Assembly: GCF_913058315.1 (NCBI RefSeq)
Contig: NZ_CAJXQY010000030.1
Location: 1-41,202, forward strand
From: an uncultured Alteromonas sp.
Lineage (GTDB): Bacteria > Pseudomonadota > Gammaproteobacteria > Enterobacterales > Alteromonadaceae
Direction: 5' to 3'
DNA: 41,202 bases
How positions within the stretch are numbered: position 1 is the first letter of the stretch; every line of letters starts with the position of its first letter. A program made the translations under genes and the position numbers. Of the stretch, positions 19,080 through 28,020 are shown one piece after another. The notes beneath the pieces are model-generated. The model was not told the DNA's origin and did not search any database. It worked only from the letters and a program-made list of their open reading frames with translations.

Positions 19080-21434
19080 ATGTCAAAGATAATAAAAATA
19101 ACCTGCCTGCTTTTGATAGCCTGTACGATTGGCTGCACGCCAGCCATCATAGAACAGGAGCGCGTGACATCGCCCTACGACAATCCGCCCATTGATCCTC
19201 AAAATGCCTTTAGTCAGAACGTTCAGCCTGTCCTGGACAAACGCTGTGTGGTTTGTCACGCCTGCTATGACGCCCCCTGTCAGTTAAAACTCGGCAGCTA
19301 TGAGGGAATTACCCGTGGCGCTAATAAAGCCCCGGTTTATCATGGTGATCGCCTGCTTGCTGATAACCCCAGCCGCTTGTTTATTGATGCTCAGAGCCCG
19401 GGCGAATGGCGCAGCAAAGACTTCTACCCGGTACTTGATGAAGTCAGTGAGTTTAATAATCAACTGAACAACAGCGTGCTGGCCTCAATGCTGGCGCTTA
19501 AGCAGTCTCACCCCACCAATACTAATGAGCCGCTGGGCGATAACTTTGAATTTGATATCAACCGTGAGATGCAGTGCCCTACGGTTGATGAGTTCCCGGC
19601 TTACCAGAAAGATCATCCCCAGTGGGGCATGCCTTACGGATTACCGGCAATTGCTCAGCAGGAACATGAGCAAATCATGGCCTGGCTACAGGCCGGCGCC
19701 CCGGCATCTGAACCGGCGCCGGTACCGGCGTCCGATCAGCAGGGGATTGCCCGTTGGGAAGCCTTTCTTAATCAGGACTCTGACAAACATCAGTTAGTCA
19801 GCCGCTATCTTTACGAGCATTTGTTTATTGCGCACATTTACTTTGAAGATAGCCAGGGCAACACCCGCTTTTACTCGTTACAACGGGCGCTGACACCACC
19901 GGGCGAACCCTTTACGCCGCTGGCTACCCGACGCCCTTTCAGCTCGCCATTTGGTGATCAGGACAAGGGCAATAATCAACGGGTTTACTACCGTTTTATG
20001 CCGGTCAAAAATACCATTGTCAGTAAGTTGCATATGCCTATTAAGCTGGATGATGCCCGTTTAGCGAAGTGGAATAAGTGGTTTATTGAGCCAGAATACC
20101 GTGTTTCTGAGTTACCAGAATACGCGCCTGAGGTGGCCTCGAACCCCTTTGTGGCCTTTGCACAAATTCCGGTGTCGTCGCGCTACCGGTTTATGATCGA
20201 CGAAGCCCAATACACTATTATGCAATTTATTAAAGGGCCGGTATGCCGCGGTCAAATTGCACTGAATGTCATTAACGACCACTTCTGGGTGATGTTTTTA
20301 AACCCTTCCAGTGACATCCTGGAACATCAGGATGCCTTTTTGCAAGATGCACGCAACACTATCAGTATGCCGGCAGAAGCACAGTCTAATGCCATGCCTA
20401 CCAACTGGATCAAGTACGCCAAGCAAGAGCGGGAGTACCTGGAAGCCCGCAGCCGCTATATTGCTGAACATGCCCGTAACGAAGTGTCACTGGACCTGGA
20501 TATTATCTGGCAGGGCGACGGTGAGAACGACAATGCCGGCCTGACCATTTTACGCCATTACGATGCAGCCACCGTAGTGAAGGGTTTTGTTGGTGAGCGC
20601 CCACAAACTGCGTGGATTATTACCTACCCTCTGTTTGAACGTATTCATTACCTGCTTGTGGCGGGCTACGACGTCTATGGTAATGTCGGCCACCAGCTCA
20701 ACAGTCGCATTTACATGGACTTCCTGCGGATGGAAGGGGAATTTAATTTTCTGGCATTACTCCCCGCAAAAACACGTAAAACGGTGTGGGATAACTGGTA
20801 TCAGGGCGTCGTCAGTCCGGTAGAAAAATACGTTGCCGACGGCCATCAGTTAACCGGTGAAACAGCCATGACGTTTGAGACCAACGAACCACTCAATGAA
20901 TTGTACCAGCGGGTAAAAGCGCACTTATCTGACGTACTCAGTCCACGCCACGAACTCAGCAACGGCTTCACCGACAGTAACGCGTTAACGGCATTAAACC
21001 GTATTGCCCAAAGCGGCGGTATACCTGCCTCGCTGCTCCCGCAGAGCAGCATCATACTGGTTGATGCGGAAAACAGCGACGAACAGCATGTTTATACTTT
21101 GCTCAGCAACAATGCCTATACCAATATTTCTCACATCATTGCCGAGGATGCCAGACGGCTACCGGAACAAGATACACTCAGCCTGGCCTACGGATTTGCT
21201 ACCTCACACCCCAACGCTATTTTCCATTTGAGTACAGCGCAGCTATCGGCTTTCAGTCAGCAGGTTGCCGGGCTGCAAAATGAGCAAGACCTTCAGCGCT
21301 TGTACGAAGCATTTGGCGTGCGGCGCACCGCAGAGGACTTCTGGGAAGTCAGCGATACCATCCACCAGTGGTACCGGCAAACCTACCCGTTGGCATTTGG
21401 CTATCTGGACTATAACCGCCTGACTAACTGGTAA
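19080..21434 (+). CDS. cti: Fatty acid cis/trans isomerase
   Basis: A 784-residue periplasmic haem protein of the Cti family, which converts cis to trans unsaturated phospholipid acyl chains and so rigidifies the membrane under solvent, heat or metal stress. The export signal is MSKIIKITCLLLIACTIGCTP, with a possible lipobox. A CxxCH haem-c motif lies at 56-60 (CVVCH), extended by ACYDAPCQLKLGSYEGI as in the family. Further blocks are the DKGNNQRVYYRFMPVK region, KLHMPIKL and FIKGPVCRGQIALNVINDHFWVMFLNP. Length matches known Cti proteins. It is monocistronic and divergent from csgG. No direct partner is visible, though the metal-efflux island next door shares the theme of envelope stress. Confidence 0.95.
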   Translation: MSKIIKITCLLLIACTIGCTPAIIEQERVTSPYDNPPIDPQNAFSQNVQPVLDKRCVVCHACYDAPCQLKLGSYEGITRGANKAPVYHGDRLLADNPSRLFIDAQSPGEWRSKDFYPVLDEVSEFNNQLNNSVLASMLALKQSHPTNTNEPLGDNFEFDINREMQCPTVDEFPAYQKDHPQWGMPYGLPAIAQQEHEQIMAWLQAGAPASEPAPVPASDQQGIARWEAFLNQDSDKHQLVSRYLYEHLFIAHIYFEDSQGNTRFYSLQRALTPPGEPFTPLATRRPFSSPFGDQDKGNNQRVYYRFMPVKNTIVSKLHMPIKLDDARLAKWNKWFIEPEYRVSELPEYAPEVASNPFVAFAQIPVSSRYRFMIDEAQYTIMQFIKGPVCRGQIALNVINDHFWVMFLNPSSDILEHQDAFLQDARNTISMPAEAQSNAMPTNWIKYAKQEREYLEARSRYIAEHARNEVSLDLDIIWQGDGENDNAGLTILRHYDAATVVKGFVGERPQTAWIITYPLFERIHYLLVAGYDVYGNVGHQLNSRIYMDFLRMEGEFNFLALLPAKTRKTVWDNWYQGVVSPVEKYVADGHQLTGETAMTFETNEPLNELYQRVKAHLSDVLSPRHELSNGFTDSNALTALNRIAQSGGIPASLLPQSSIILVDAENSDEQHVYTLLSNNAYTNISHIIAEDARRLPEQDTLSLAYGFATSHPNAIFHLSTAQLSAFSQQVAGLQNEQDLQRLYEAFGVRRTAEDFWEVSDTIHQWYRQTYPLAFGYLDYNRLTNW

Positions 21435-21467
21435 ACAGTGGCAGGCTTATGGCACTGCCGGCGGCTT

Positions 21468-21608
21468 TTAGCCGGCAAATACCACCAGTTCGATAACAGC
21501 CAGCGCTGCCACGCCAGCCAGGGCGCAATACATGTTAGGGTCGCGTACTTTTTCTCTTAGCCAGCCGTGCAGCTTTACTGAGGCCGTCTTGTGCATAAGG
21601 GCAGACAT
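21468..21608 (-). CDS. Small single-pass membrane protein (46 residues)
   Basis: A 46-codon gene with a strong TAAGGAG 7 nt before its ATG. It encodes a basic N-terminal half (MSALMHKTASVKLHGWLREKVRDP) and a hydrophobic C-terminal half (YCALAGVAALAVIELVVFAG) that should span the membrane once. It lies convergent to cti, whose stop is 34 nt away. I do not recognise the family. The ribosome site and coherent amphipathic-plus-TM layout support a real gene. Function unknown; a membrane-associated regulator or stress peptide is possible. Confidence 0.65.
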   Translation of the reverse strand: MSALMHKTASVKLHGWLREKVRDPNMYCALAGVAALAVIELVVFAG

Positions 21609-21857
21609 ATTCGCACTCCTTAGAATTTATGCTAAATAAATTGTCAAATCGCCATCGTTAACATTAAATTAACAGGCTTTGCGTTTGCTGCGTATTAGTC
21701 AAACGGTTAAATTGCTGCAACCCCCCTAAAAATTATGAACATAATCAGTAAAAACAGAAGGTTAACGAATCACCCAAAGTATCGATAGGTACTAGCGATC
21801 CCGTTGATAACCAGCTCATAATCACCATTTCGGCGGATGATTTGCTTACCCACCGAG

Positions 21858-21883
21858 CTCCCTACATAATTATTATCAGGGAG
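21858..21883 (+). promoter_or_regulatory. Possible hairpin masking the ribosome site of the small Cys-rich gene
   Basis: CTCCCT, 14 nt, AGGGAG: a 6-bp repeat whose right arm is the Shine-Dalgarno sequence of the gene starting at 21889. It may hold the ribosome site in a weak stem. The 280-nt gap 21609-21888 otherwise shows no gene that I can recognise. Confidence 0.3.
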
Positions 21884-21888
21884 GCTTT

Positions 21889-22062
21889 ATGAACCAGTTA
21901 CCACCAGAACCTGAAAAACCCCTTAACAGTGATTGCTGTGGCGGAGGGGCATGTTGCCCTTGTGTGTGGGATGTTTATTTTGAAAAACTTGCCGAATGGC
22001 GGGCAGCCAGGGAGGCACTGGAAAATCAGGCGCCAGCAGCGAAAAATCAACCAGAAGCGTAG
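21889..22062 (+). CDS. Small oxidoreductase-like-domain Cys-rich protein (57 residues)
   Basis: A 57-codon gene with a strong CAGGGAGG ribosome site 5 nt before the ATG. The protein MNQLPPEPEKPLNSD.. carries the compact cysteine motif CCGGGACCPCVWDVYFEKL followed by AEWRAAREALE. This resembles the short oxidoreductase-like domain (PF09791) found alone in many proteobacteria and at the ends of some eukaryotic mitochondrial proteins. Function is not established; the five cysteines suggest metal or redox chemistry. The C-terminus is a short Ala/Gln-rich tail. It stands alone between cti and the patatin gene. Confidence 0.8.
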   Translation: MNQLPPEPEKPLNSDCCGGGACCPCVWDVYFEKLAEWRAAREALENQAPAAKNQPEA

Positions 22063-22162
22063 CGGTATCCGGCATTTCGCCGTAAAAAAACCGCCCTAGT
22101 TCTGTTCACTTTTTAATCACGCAGCGTTACTCTGATGGCAGTTTTTGCAACGGATGCCGACA

Positions 22163-23431
22163 ATGAGCCAACTTCAGCCTGAGTACTTTACCGAAGACAA
22201 CGAAGTAAAATCGCTGGTCAGGCAACTCCAACAACTGCGATCACAGCGCGTTTCAGATATCGTTGATGACTCCGGTCACCAGTATGTTGATCTGGTTATG
22301 GAAGGCGGTGGTGTGCTTGGCCTGTCACTGGTAGGTTATACCTACGGTCTGGAGGCCGCCGGATTGCGCTTTCGCTCGGTCGCAGGCACTTCTGCCGGCG
22401 CCATAAACGCCCTGCTGGTTCAGGCACTGGGCAAACCCAGTGATGCCAAAAGTGAAAAGATGATCGCAGCCGTAGCCAATATGCCTATGGCCAGCTTTCA
22501 GGATGGCAGCAAGATGAGCCGCATGGCCACAGAGGCCTGGCTGGCTGGCAAAAACTGGTTGTGGAAGTATTCTATTTCACTGGCCATTCTGCGCCCGCTG
22601 CTCAAGCATCTTGGACTCAATCCCGGCACCACCTTTCACCGGTGGCTTAAAGACATACTGGCAGACAATCAAACCGATTCCTGGCAAGCCTTAAAACAAC
22701 AAATGAACACCCCAATAGCCGGTTTGCACTTTGATCCCGTTCCACTGCCAGGCAATATAACAGCGCCAGAGACAAGTCCGTTTGATTCAAATAACTGGCG
22801 GGTCGAACTCAAAGTGGTTACCGCCGAACTTTCCAGTACCAGCAAAATAGTGTTACCCGAGCGGGATGGCGGATTGTTTTATGATGACCTCAACCGTGCC
22901 AATCCGGCCGACTTCGCCCGGGCTTCCATGTCAGTGCCGCTGTTCTTTTACCCGTTTAAGTTAGCGGTACCAACAACTGAGTCGGTGACGGCCGCCTGGC
23001 AACACCTCGGCTACCAAAAGAGAACCCTGCCTGAGACAGCCGTTTTTGTTGATGGTGGCTTAATTTCCAACTTCCCGATTAATCTTTTTCACACCTCAAA
23101 CTCGGTGCCTAAAATGCCTACCTTTGGCGCAAAGCTTGGCATCGAGGAATATGTTGCAGGCGACATCGACAGTATAAAGCCTTATCTGGGCTCGCTGATC
23201 GGCGCCATGCGACATGACGCCGACGAGGAGTTTATCCGTAAAAACCCGGACTATCGAAAACTGGTAAAGAGCATAGATACCGGCGACCATCACTGGCTGG
23301 ACTTTTCGCTTTCAAAAGAAGCAAAGTTCGACTTATTCAAACGTGGCCTGGCCGCCTCGCTGGCATTTTTAAGCGAATTTGACTGGCCTGAATATAAAAA
23401 GACCCGCCTAACACTGGCGGGTCTAAAATAG
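22163..23431 (+). CDS. Patatin-like phospholipase
   Basis: A 422-residue patatin-family serine hydrolase, expected to release fatty acids from phospholipids. The oxyanion-hole glycine run is DLVMEGGGVLGL (43-54), the nucleophile elbow is AGTSAGAIN (Ser77), and the catalytic aspartate is in FVDGGLISNFPINLF. No signal peptide is apparent, so it is probably cytoplasmic or exported by another route. I chose the ATG at 22163; ATG 22154 and TTG 22145 are in-frame alternatives, and none has a strong ribosome site. The gene ends in a GC-rich repeat and a hairpin shared with the convergent gene downstream. Confidence 0.9.
   Translation: MSQLQPEYFTEDNEVKSLVRQLQQLRSQRVSDIVDDSGHQYVDLVMEGGGVLGLSLVGYTYGLEAAGLRFRSVAGTSAGAINALLVQALGKPSDAKSEKMIAAVANMPMASFQDGSKMSRMATEAWLAGKNWLWKYSISLAILRPLLKHLGLNPGTTFHRWLKDILADNQTDSWQALKQQMNTPIAGLHFDPVPLPGNITAPETSPFDSNNWRVELKVVTAELSSTSKIVLPERDGGLFYDDLNRANPADFARASMSVPLFFYPFKLAVPTTESVTAAWQHLGYQKRTLPETAVFVDGGLISNFPINLFHTSNSVPKMPTFGAKLGIEEYVAGDIDSIKPYLGSLIGAMRHDADEEFIRKNPDYRKLVKSIDTGDHHWLDFSLSKEAKFDLFKRGLAASLAFLSEFDWPEYKKTRLTLAGLK
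23401..23423 (+). terminator. Stem-loop at the end of the patatin gene
   Basis: GACCCGCC, 7 nt, GGCGGGTC is a perfect 8-bp stem in the last codons, followed by TAAAATAG. It may act in termination or 3'-end protection together with the next hairpin. Confidence 0.5.
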
Positions 23432-23439
23432 ATCGGCAA

Positions 23440-23458
23440 CCGGCTCACGCTGAGCCGG
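23440..23458. terminator. Terminator hairpin between convergent genes
   Basis: CCGGCTCA, CGC, TGAGCCGG is a perfect 8-bp stem with a 3-nt loop, followed by CTGTTTGC, in the 37-nt gap between the convergent patatin and ABC/M1 genes. It probably ends both transcripts. Confidence 0.6.
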
Positions 23459-23468
23459 CTGTTTGCGA

Positions 23469-26400
23469 TTACAACCGCTTGACGTTATCGCCGCTGTCGC
23501 GGTCAATCAGTTTCACGAAAGGGTCTACCCCTACATACAATGGCTTTTCAGCCACGGTTACGGTAATGGTATTTTCACCGCTGACAATTTTATGTCTGGC
23601 TTTGTAAAGCACCTGACTGTCGTCCGTCAACATAGACGGATCACTGTTAAATACGCCCACATCAACCCATTCCTCCAGCGGCTGCTCGGTTTCCATGCCC
23701 TGCCCGTCAGCCGCATATTTTGCACCGCTAATGGTAATGGTCACCTCATAGCCTTCTTCCAGCGGAGTCGTTTCGGCGTTATCCACTTTCAGATCGTAAA
23801 GCGTGATTTGCTCGAAAATATCCGCAATAAACGCCTGCTCTTCCGGCGTGGCCTGAGCATTAAGCGCAGCCTGCAGATCCAGAGTGGTGGGATAGGGATC
23901 TGAGTTAAAACGGAAGTCTGTCATTAGCTGTTCAAGCGCTGCATTCAGCCGTTCCTCACCGAGTCGGTCGAGAATCGACATCATTACAACAGACCCTTTG
24001 CGATAATGAATATACTGTTGGTTTTCACTGCGCATAAAGGGCATTTCTTCTAACAGCTCACTGCTGCGACCGCGTAAATAACGATCCAGTTCGTAAGTCA
24101 GAAACTTACGGATCATATTCTCACCATAGCGCTTTTGCAGCACCATGATAGCGCTGTACTGAGACAGACTTTCCGACAGGATAGCACTGCCCTGTACATC
24201 GGCGGCCCCCAGTTGATGGCCCCACCATTGGTGAGCGACTTCGTGGGCAGTAACATAATAGACGTAATCAATGTCTTCGCTGTTACGCAGGTCAGCGGTA
24301 AATCCAATCACCTCTGAATAAGGCACCGTATTGGCAAAACTCTGCGCAAACGAGCGATAGCCCGGAAATTCAATAATGCGCATTTGTTTGTGCTGATAAG
24401 GGCCAAACTCGGCGGTGAAATAATCCAGTGAATCTTTCACACTCTGAATCATTAAATCCACGTTCCAGGCATGTTTGGGGTCATAATACACCTCAATGTT
24501 CACGCCGTTATGTTCGTCCCGTTTGACCTCATGTCGGGCCGACAAGAAGGAGTAGAACGCCACCATCGGCGCATCCATTTTATAGTGGAAATAACGACGG
24601 CCGTTTTCGGTCCACTCATTTTGCAGGTAACCCGGGGCAATGGCGATTTGATCGTCGGACGTTGAAATGGTGGTTTCAAATTCAATGAAACTCACCCCCG
24701 GACCAAAGAAGCTTTGCGAATACTTACTGGTATCTTCCAGTTTATTCGCCCGTGGCCGTTCGGGAAGGTCCCGCTTACGACGCTCATGGCGGTCACTGAT
24801 TACGAAGTCGCCACGAAAACCAAATATCGGGAATAACTCATAGTTGTTAATAAAGGTGCCGTTTTCTGCCACCATCAGGTCGAACCCACGGTCCTTAAAG
24901 CCCGAATGGTCGCGTACTACGGAAACACTGCCGGCCAGTTCTTCACCCGGCATCATTGGCTCATCAAACTCCAGCCAGGCTGAGTTGAACTCGTCCATTA
25001 TTTCCACCACTTTGGCACCGGGAATGTCAATATGCCACTCCGGTGTGTGGCGGGGAATAGACACCAGTGCACGGGTAATTGGCGTGTCACGTTTGTTCTC
25101 TACCACCACCTCTGCAGTGGCTTCTATCCGACGCTCTTCCGGGTAGATATCCACCAGCGCATTGGCTTTGGTGACAATAGGAATGTTAGCCTCTTCGTAT
25201 TGCACAAACTGACGTTCATACTCAGCCTGACGGTCCAGTCCTTCATCCCGGCCGGTAAATTCGTTGAGCACCTTGGTGTTGTAGTGAATGTACCCACCGC
25301 TGGCGATAAACACTATCAGACTGGCGGCCAGCAGCCCTTTGCCGGTTTTGCCCATCTGGTAGCCAAGCAGTTTTAAGCGATCTTTAAGCTTACTCTCCGG
25401 ACCACGCTGCCACAAACCATAACCAATGACAGACAATGCCAGGCTTAGTGCCCCCCAATACAGCATGTACCAGTTAAAGCCGGTTAAAAACCAACCGTAG
25501 CGATTGAGATCGGAATACAATACCCGTGGGGCATTACCAAAGGTCCACATATTGTGTTCTACGCCAAGCTGATTCATAACCAGCGTTGAAATCAGATAAG
25601 CCGAAGTAATTAACATACCCATGTATTTGTTAGGGCTCAGCACCTGAATAAAGAACGCCAGTACCGTTACCCACATCCATGGTAACAGTTCGATGTAGAA
25701 TAACTCACTGAGATACAAATCAATTTCAAGGTTGGTATAGCCCTTGGTGAGCTGGAAGAAAATGGTGAACAGCATGCCGATAACATACAGAACAGCCAGC
25801 ACCGCCCACATTGAAAACAGCTTGGAGACCCAGAATACTGCATTGAACACCGGGGTAGACTCGATGATGTCACCCATGCCGCTGCCACGTTCGCGCCAGA
25901 CAATCTCACCACTGTAGTAAATCACCACAATCATCATGGTAAGACCAAAATTATCCACAATAGCCGTGGTCATATTCTGCGTGAGTGGCCAGTTATCGGT
26001 GCCATACAAGCCACCATAAGCCACCGCGTACAACGACGTCAGGTTAAAGATACTGAACAGCACCAGCACAATCATGGCCGGACTGAGTAATACCTGGCGC
26101 ATTTCAAAGCCAAGATTGGTTACAAACTTGCTCCACTGATAGCCGCCACTCGCCTTATAACTGATACGGTTGCCCTCAGGAGCCGGCAATCTTGAAGCCT
26201 TGGATGGCTTAACTTTCTTTGACCCCTGTTGCCACTTAAACGAGAAAATACCGCCAAAGGTGAACAAAATCACAGCGCCAATAGCCAGCCAGATCAGGCG
26301 GTTTTGCAGCAATACGCCGTCCAGGCTTATGGCCGTCACGTTTTTATCAAACACCGTCCAGTAACGGCTGATTTCACCAAAAGTCCGCAGTGCAAACGGG

Positions 26401-27023
26401 TCGAGTAACGCCGCAATCTCACGATATTCCGGCTCACTGGTAATTACGCCACCCACCACATAAACAATAAAAATGCCCAATGCGGTAAGGTAAGCAGCCA
26501 TCATCGAACGCACGCGCTGAGCAAGAGCGAAGAAGATCATCCCTAACGACAAAAAGCCCGGCACAATGATGTAGAAGAAGGGCGTTAAATAAAAACTTAA
26601 CTGGGTTGCCCCTACCCGCTCAGGGTCGACCCACGGCATCAGAGAACCAATAAGAATACCAAGCGGCACTGCCGCAAACACCGTCAGAGTCACCAGCGTT
26701 GAGCCTAAAAAGCGGCCCAACTGGTATTTCGCCGGGTTCACCGGGCGGGTATACACCAACTCACTCATTTTGGTGGTGTGGTTACGGGTGGCAGTGCCCG
26801 CAATAAAATTGACCAGTAAGAACAGGGCAAATACCCCCATGATCAGCACGGTTTGAGCAATCGCATAACTGCCGTTATATAACACATTGCCGCCACCGCC
26901 GATGCGAACGCTATCGGTCGTGGTCGCCATAAACGGTAATAAAAAGAATACCAGTGCGGTAACCGTAAACGACGGTTGGCGCAAAAAGTAGCGCCATTCA
27001 AACGCCAGGCTTTTCCAAAACAT
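23469..27023 (-). CDS. ABC-2 permease fused to an M1-family aminopeptidase domain
   Basis: A 1184-residue fusion. Residues 1 to about 590 are an ABC-2-type permease, duplicated as two blocks of about six membrane helices (WKSLAFEWRYFLRQP at the start, FVTNLGFEMRQVLLSPAMIV near 300-320). After one more helix (GLLAASLIVFIASGGYI) comes a periplasmic M1-like peptidase region. It contains VYYVTAHEVAHQWWGHQLG (HExxH) and a glutamate in LSESLSQYSAI about 19 residues on, then QYIHYRKGSVVMM. A classical GxMEN exopeptidase motif was not seen. The architecture recurs in proteobacteria and Bacteroidetes as 'ABC transporter permease/M1 family aminopeptidase'; substrates are not established. It follows the ATPase gene by 11 nt, with AAGGAG upstream. 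Confidence 0.9.
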   Translation of the reverse strand: MFWKSLAFEWRYFLRQPSFTVTALVFFLLPFMATTTDSVRIGGGGNVLYNGSYAIAQTVLIMGVFALFLLVNFIAGTATRNHTTKMSELVYTRPVNPAKYQLGRFLGSTLVTLTVFAAVPLGILIGSLMPWVDPERVGATQLSFYLTPFFYIIVPGFLSLGMIFFALAQRVRSMMAAYLTALGIFIVYVVGGVITSEPEYREIAALLDPFALRTFGEISRYWTVFDKNVTAISLDGVLLQNRLIWLAIGAVILFTFGGIFSFKWQQGSKKVKPSKASRLPAPEGNRISYKASGGYQWSKFVTNLGFEMRQVLLSPAMIVLVLFSIFNLTSLYAVAYGGLYGTDNWPLTQNMTTAIVDNFGLTMMIVVIYYSGEIVWRERGSGMGDIIESTPVFNAVFWVSKLFSMWAVLAVLYVIGMLFTIFFQLTKGYTNLEIDLYLSELFYIELLPWMWVTVLAFFIQVLSPNKYMGMLITSAYLISTLVMNQLGVEHNMWTFGNAPRVLYSDLNRYGWFLTGFNWYMLYWGALSLALSVIGYGLWQRGPESKLKDRLKLLGYQMGKTGKGLLAASLIVFIASGGYIHYNTKVLNEFTGRDEGLDRQAEYERQFVQYEEANIPIVTKANALVDIYPEERRIEATAEVVVENKRDTPITRALVSIPRHTPEWHIDIPGAKVVEIMDEFNSAWLEFDEPMMPGEELAGSVSVVRDHSGFKDRGFDLMVAENGTFINNYELFPIFGFRGDFVISDRHERRKRDLPERPRANKLEDTSKYSQSFFGPGVSFIEFETTISTSDDQIAIAPGYLQNEWTENGRRYFHYKMDAPMVAFYSFLSARHEVKRDEHNGVNIEVYYDPKHAWNVDLMIQSVKDSLDYFTAEFGPYQHKQMRIIEFPGYRSFAQSFANTVPYSEVIGFTADLRNSEDIDYVYYVTAHEVAHQWWGHQLGAADVQGSAILSESLSQYSAIMVLQKRYGENMIRKFLTYELDRYLRGRSSELLEEMPFMRSENQQYIHYRKGSVVMMSILDRLGEERLNAALEQLMTDFRFNSDPYPTTLDLQAALNAQATPEEQAFIADIFEQITLYDLKVDNAETTPLEEGYEVTITISGAKYAADGQGMETEQPLEEWVDVGVFNSDPSMLTDDSQVLYKARHKIVSGENTITVTVAEKPLYVGVDPFVKLIDRDSGDNVKRL

Positions 27024-27034
27024 AGTCGTGCTCC

Positions 27035-27922
27035 TTATGCGGCCTGGGCTGATTTTTTGCGTGACTCGTAAAGCGTTGAAAAGTAAACATCTTCCAGATT
27101 CGCTGGCGCCGCCTCAAAGCCCTCAGGGGCGTCATCGGCCATGATATGAACCACATGCTTCCCTGCAATCAGTCGCGAAGAGATAAGACTGTACTGCTGT
27201 TCAATTTCTTTTAACTCTTCCTGACTCACCTGCTTACACCAGATACGGCCTTTAAGCTGATAAGTCAGCTCGATGGGATTGCCTTCCAGCAAAATTTTAC
27301 CCTGACCCAGCACCGCCATATTGGGGCACAGCTCCGATACATCATCAACGATATGAGTGGAGAGGATAATCACTTTCTCTTCTCCCAGACTCACCAGCAG
27401 GTTGTGGAATCGGTTACGCTCTTCCGGGTCGAGACCGGCGGTGGGCTCATCAACAATAATTAACTCCGGATCGCCGAGCAGCGCCTGGGCAATACCAAAG
27501 CGCTGGCGCATGCCGCCGGAGTAGCCACTCACTGCTTTATCTCTGTGTTGCCAGAGATTGGTGTGCACCAACAAGCCTTCAACCGCTTCTTTCCGCTCAG
27601 CTTTATTATTTAACCCTTTAAGGACGGCCAGGTGATCGAGCAGGCGCTCGGCACTGATACGCGGATACACGCCAAAATCCTGCGGTAAGTAGCCCAGGCG
27701 TTGGCGCAATTCATTGGGCTGAGCAATGACGTCGGTACCGTCAAAAACAATACTGCCCTGGTCCGGCGTCTGCAGCGTAGCAATGGTACGCATAAGCGAA
27801 GATTTACCCGCGCCGTTGGGGCCTAACAGGCCAAACATGCCCTTAGGAATATCGAGATTAATCCCGTCCAGCGCGCGTACGCCATTGGAGTAGGTTTTGG
27901 TCAGTTGAGTGATTGATAGCAT
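27035..27922 (-). CDS. ABC transporter ATP-binding protein
   Basis: A 295-residue ABC ATPase. It has Walker A GPNGAGKSS (34-42), Q-loop YLPQDFGVYP, signature SGYSGGMRQRFGIAQ, Walker B ELIIVDEPTAGLDP and H-loop ILSTHIVDDV. The C-terminal 80 residues (GRIWCKQVSQEELKEIEQ onwards) form an extra domain typical of CcmA/drug-export type ATPases. It is the partner of the permease-peptidase fusion directly downstream. A ribosome site (GGAACGG) precedes the ATG, and a perfect 9-bp inverted repeat sits about 20 nt upstream, so a repressor probably controls the pair. Substrate unknown. Confidence 0.92.
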   Translation of the reverse strand: MLSITQLTKTYSNGVRALDGINLDIPKGMFGLLGPNGAGKSSLMRTIATLQTPDQGSIVFDGTDVIAQPNELRQRLGYLPQDFGVYPRISAERLLDHLAVLKGLNNKAERKEAVEGLLVHTNLWQHRDKAVSGYSGGMRQRFGIAQALLGDPELIIVDEPTAGLDPEERNRFHNLLVSLGEEKVIILSTHIVDDVSELCPNMAVLGQGKILLEGNPIELTYQLKGRIWCKQVSQEELKEIEQQYSLISSRLIAGKHVVHIMADDAPEGFEAAPANLEDVYFSTLYESRKKSAQAA

Positions 27923-27942
27923 AGCCGTTCCGTCTGCTTATA

Positions 27943-27963
27943 GTAGTGTGATTTTCACACTAC
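27943..27963. promoter_or_regulatory. Candidate operator upstream of the ABC/peptidase operon
   Basis: GTAGTGTGA, TTT, TCACACTAC is a perfect 9-bp inverted repeat with a 3-nt spacer, 20 nt before the ATPase start codon, so it would overlap the promoter or transcript start. The TGTGA/TCACA halves look like CRP, but the spacing is too short. The form better suits a GntR (YtrA) or TetR-type repressor. No such regulator gene is in the window. The rest of the 98-nt gap to the next gene is AT-rich. Confidence 0.55.
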
Positions 27964-28020
27964 CGTATTCAGTCGGCAACGTAAGCTCAAAATTTGTAAC
28001 GATTTATAACACTTTTATTT

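Noticed and set aside
27943-27963. CRP site upstream of the ABC operon
   Set aside because: The TGTGA and TCACA halves are present but overlap too closely; CRP needs a 6-nt spacer between them.
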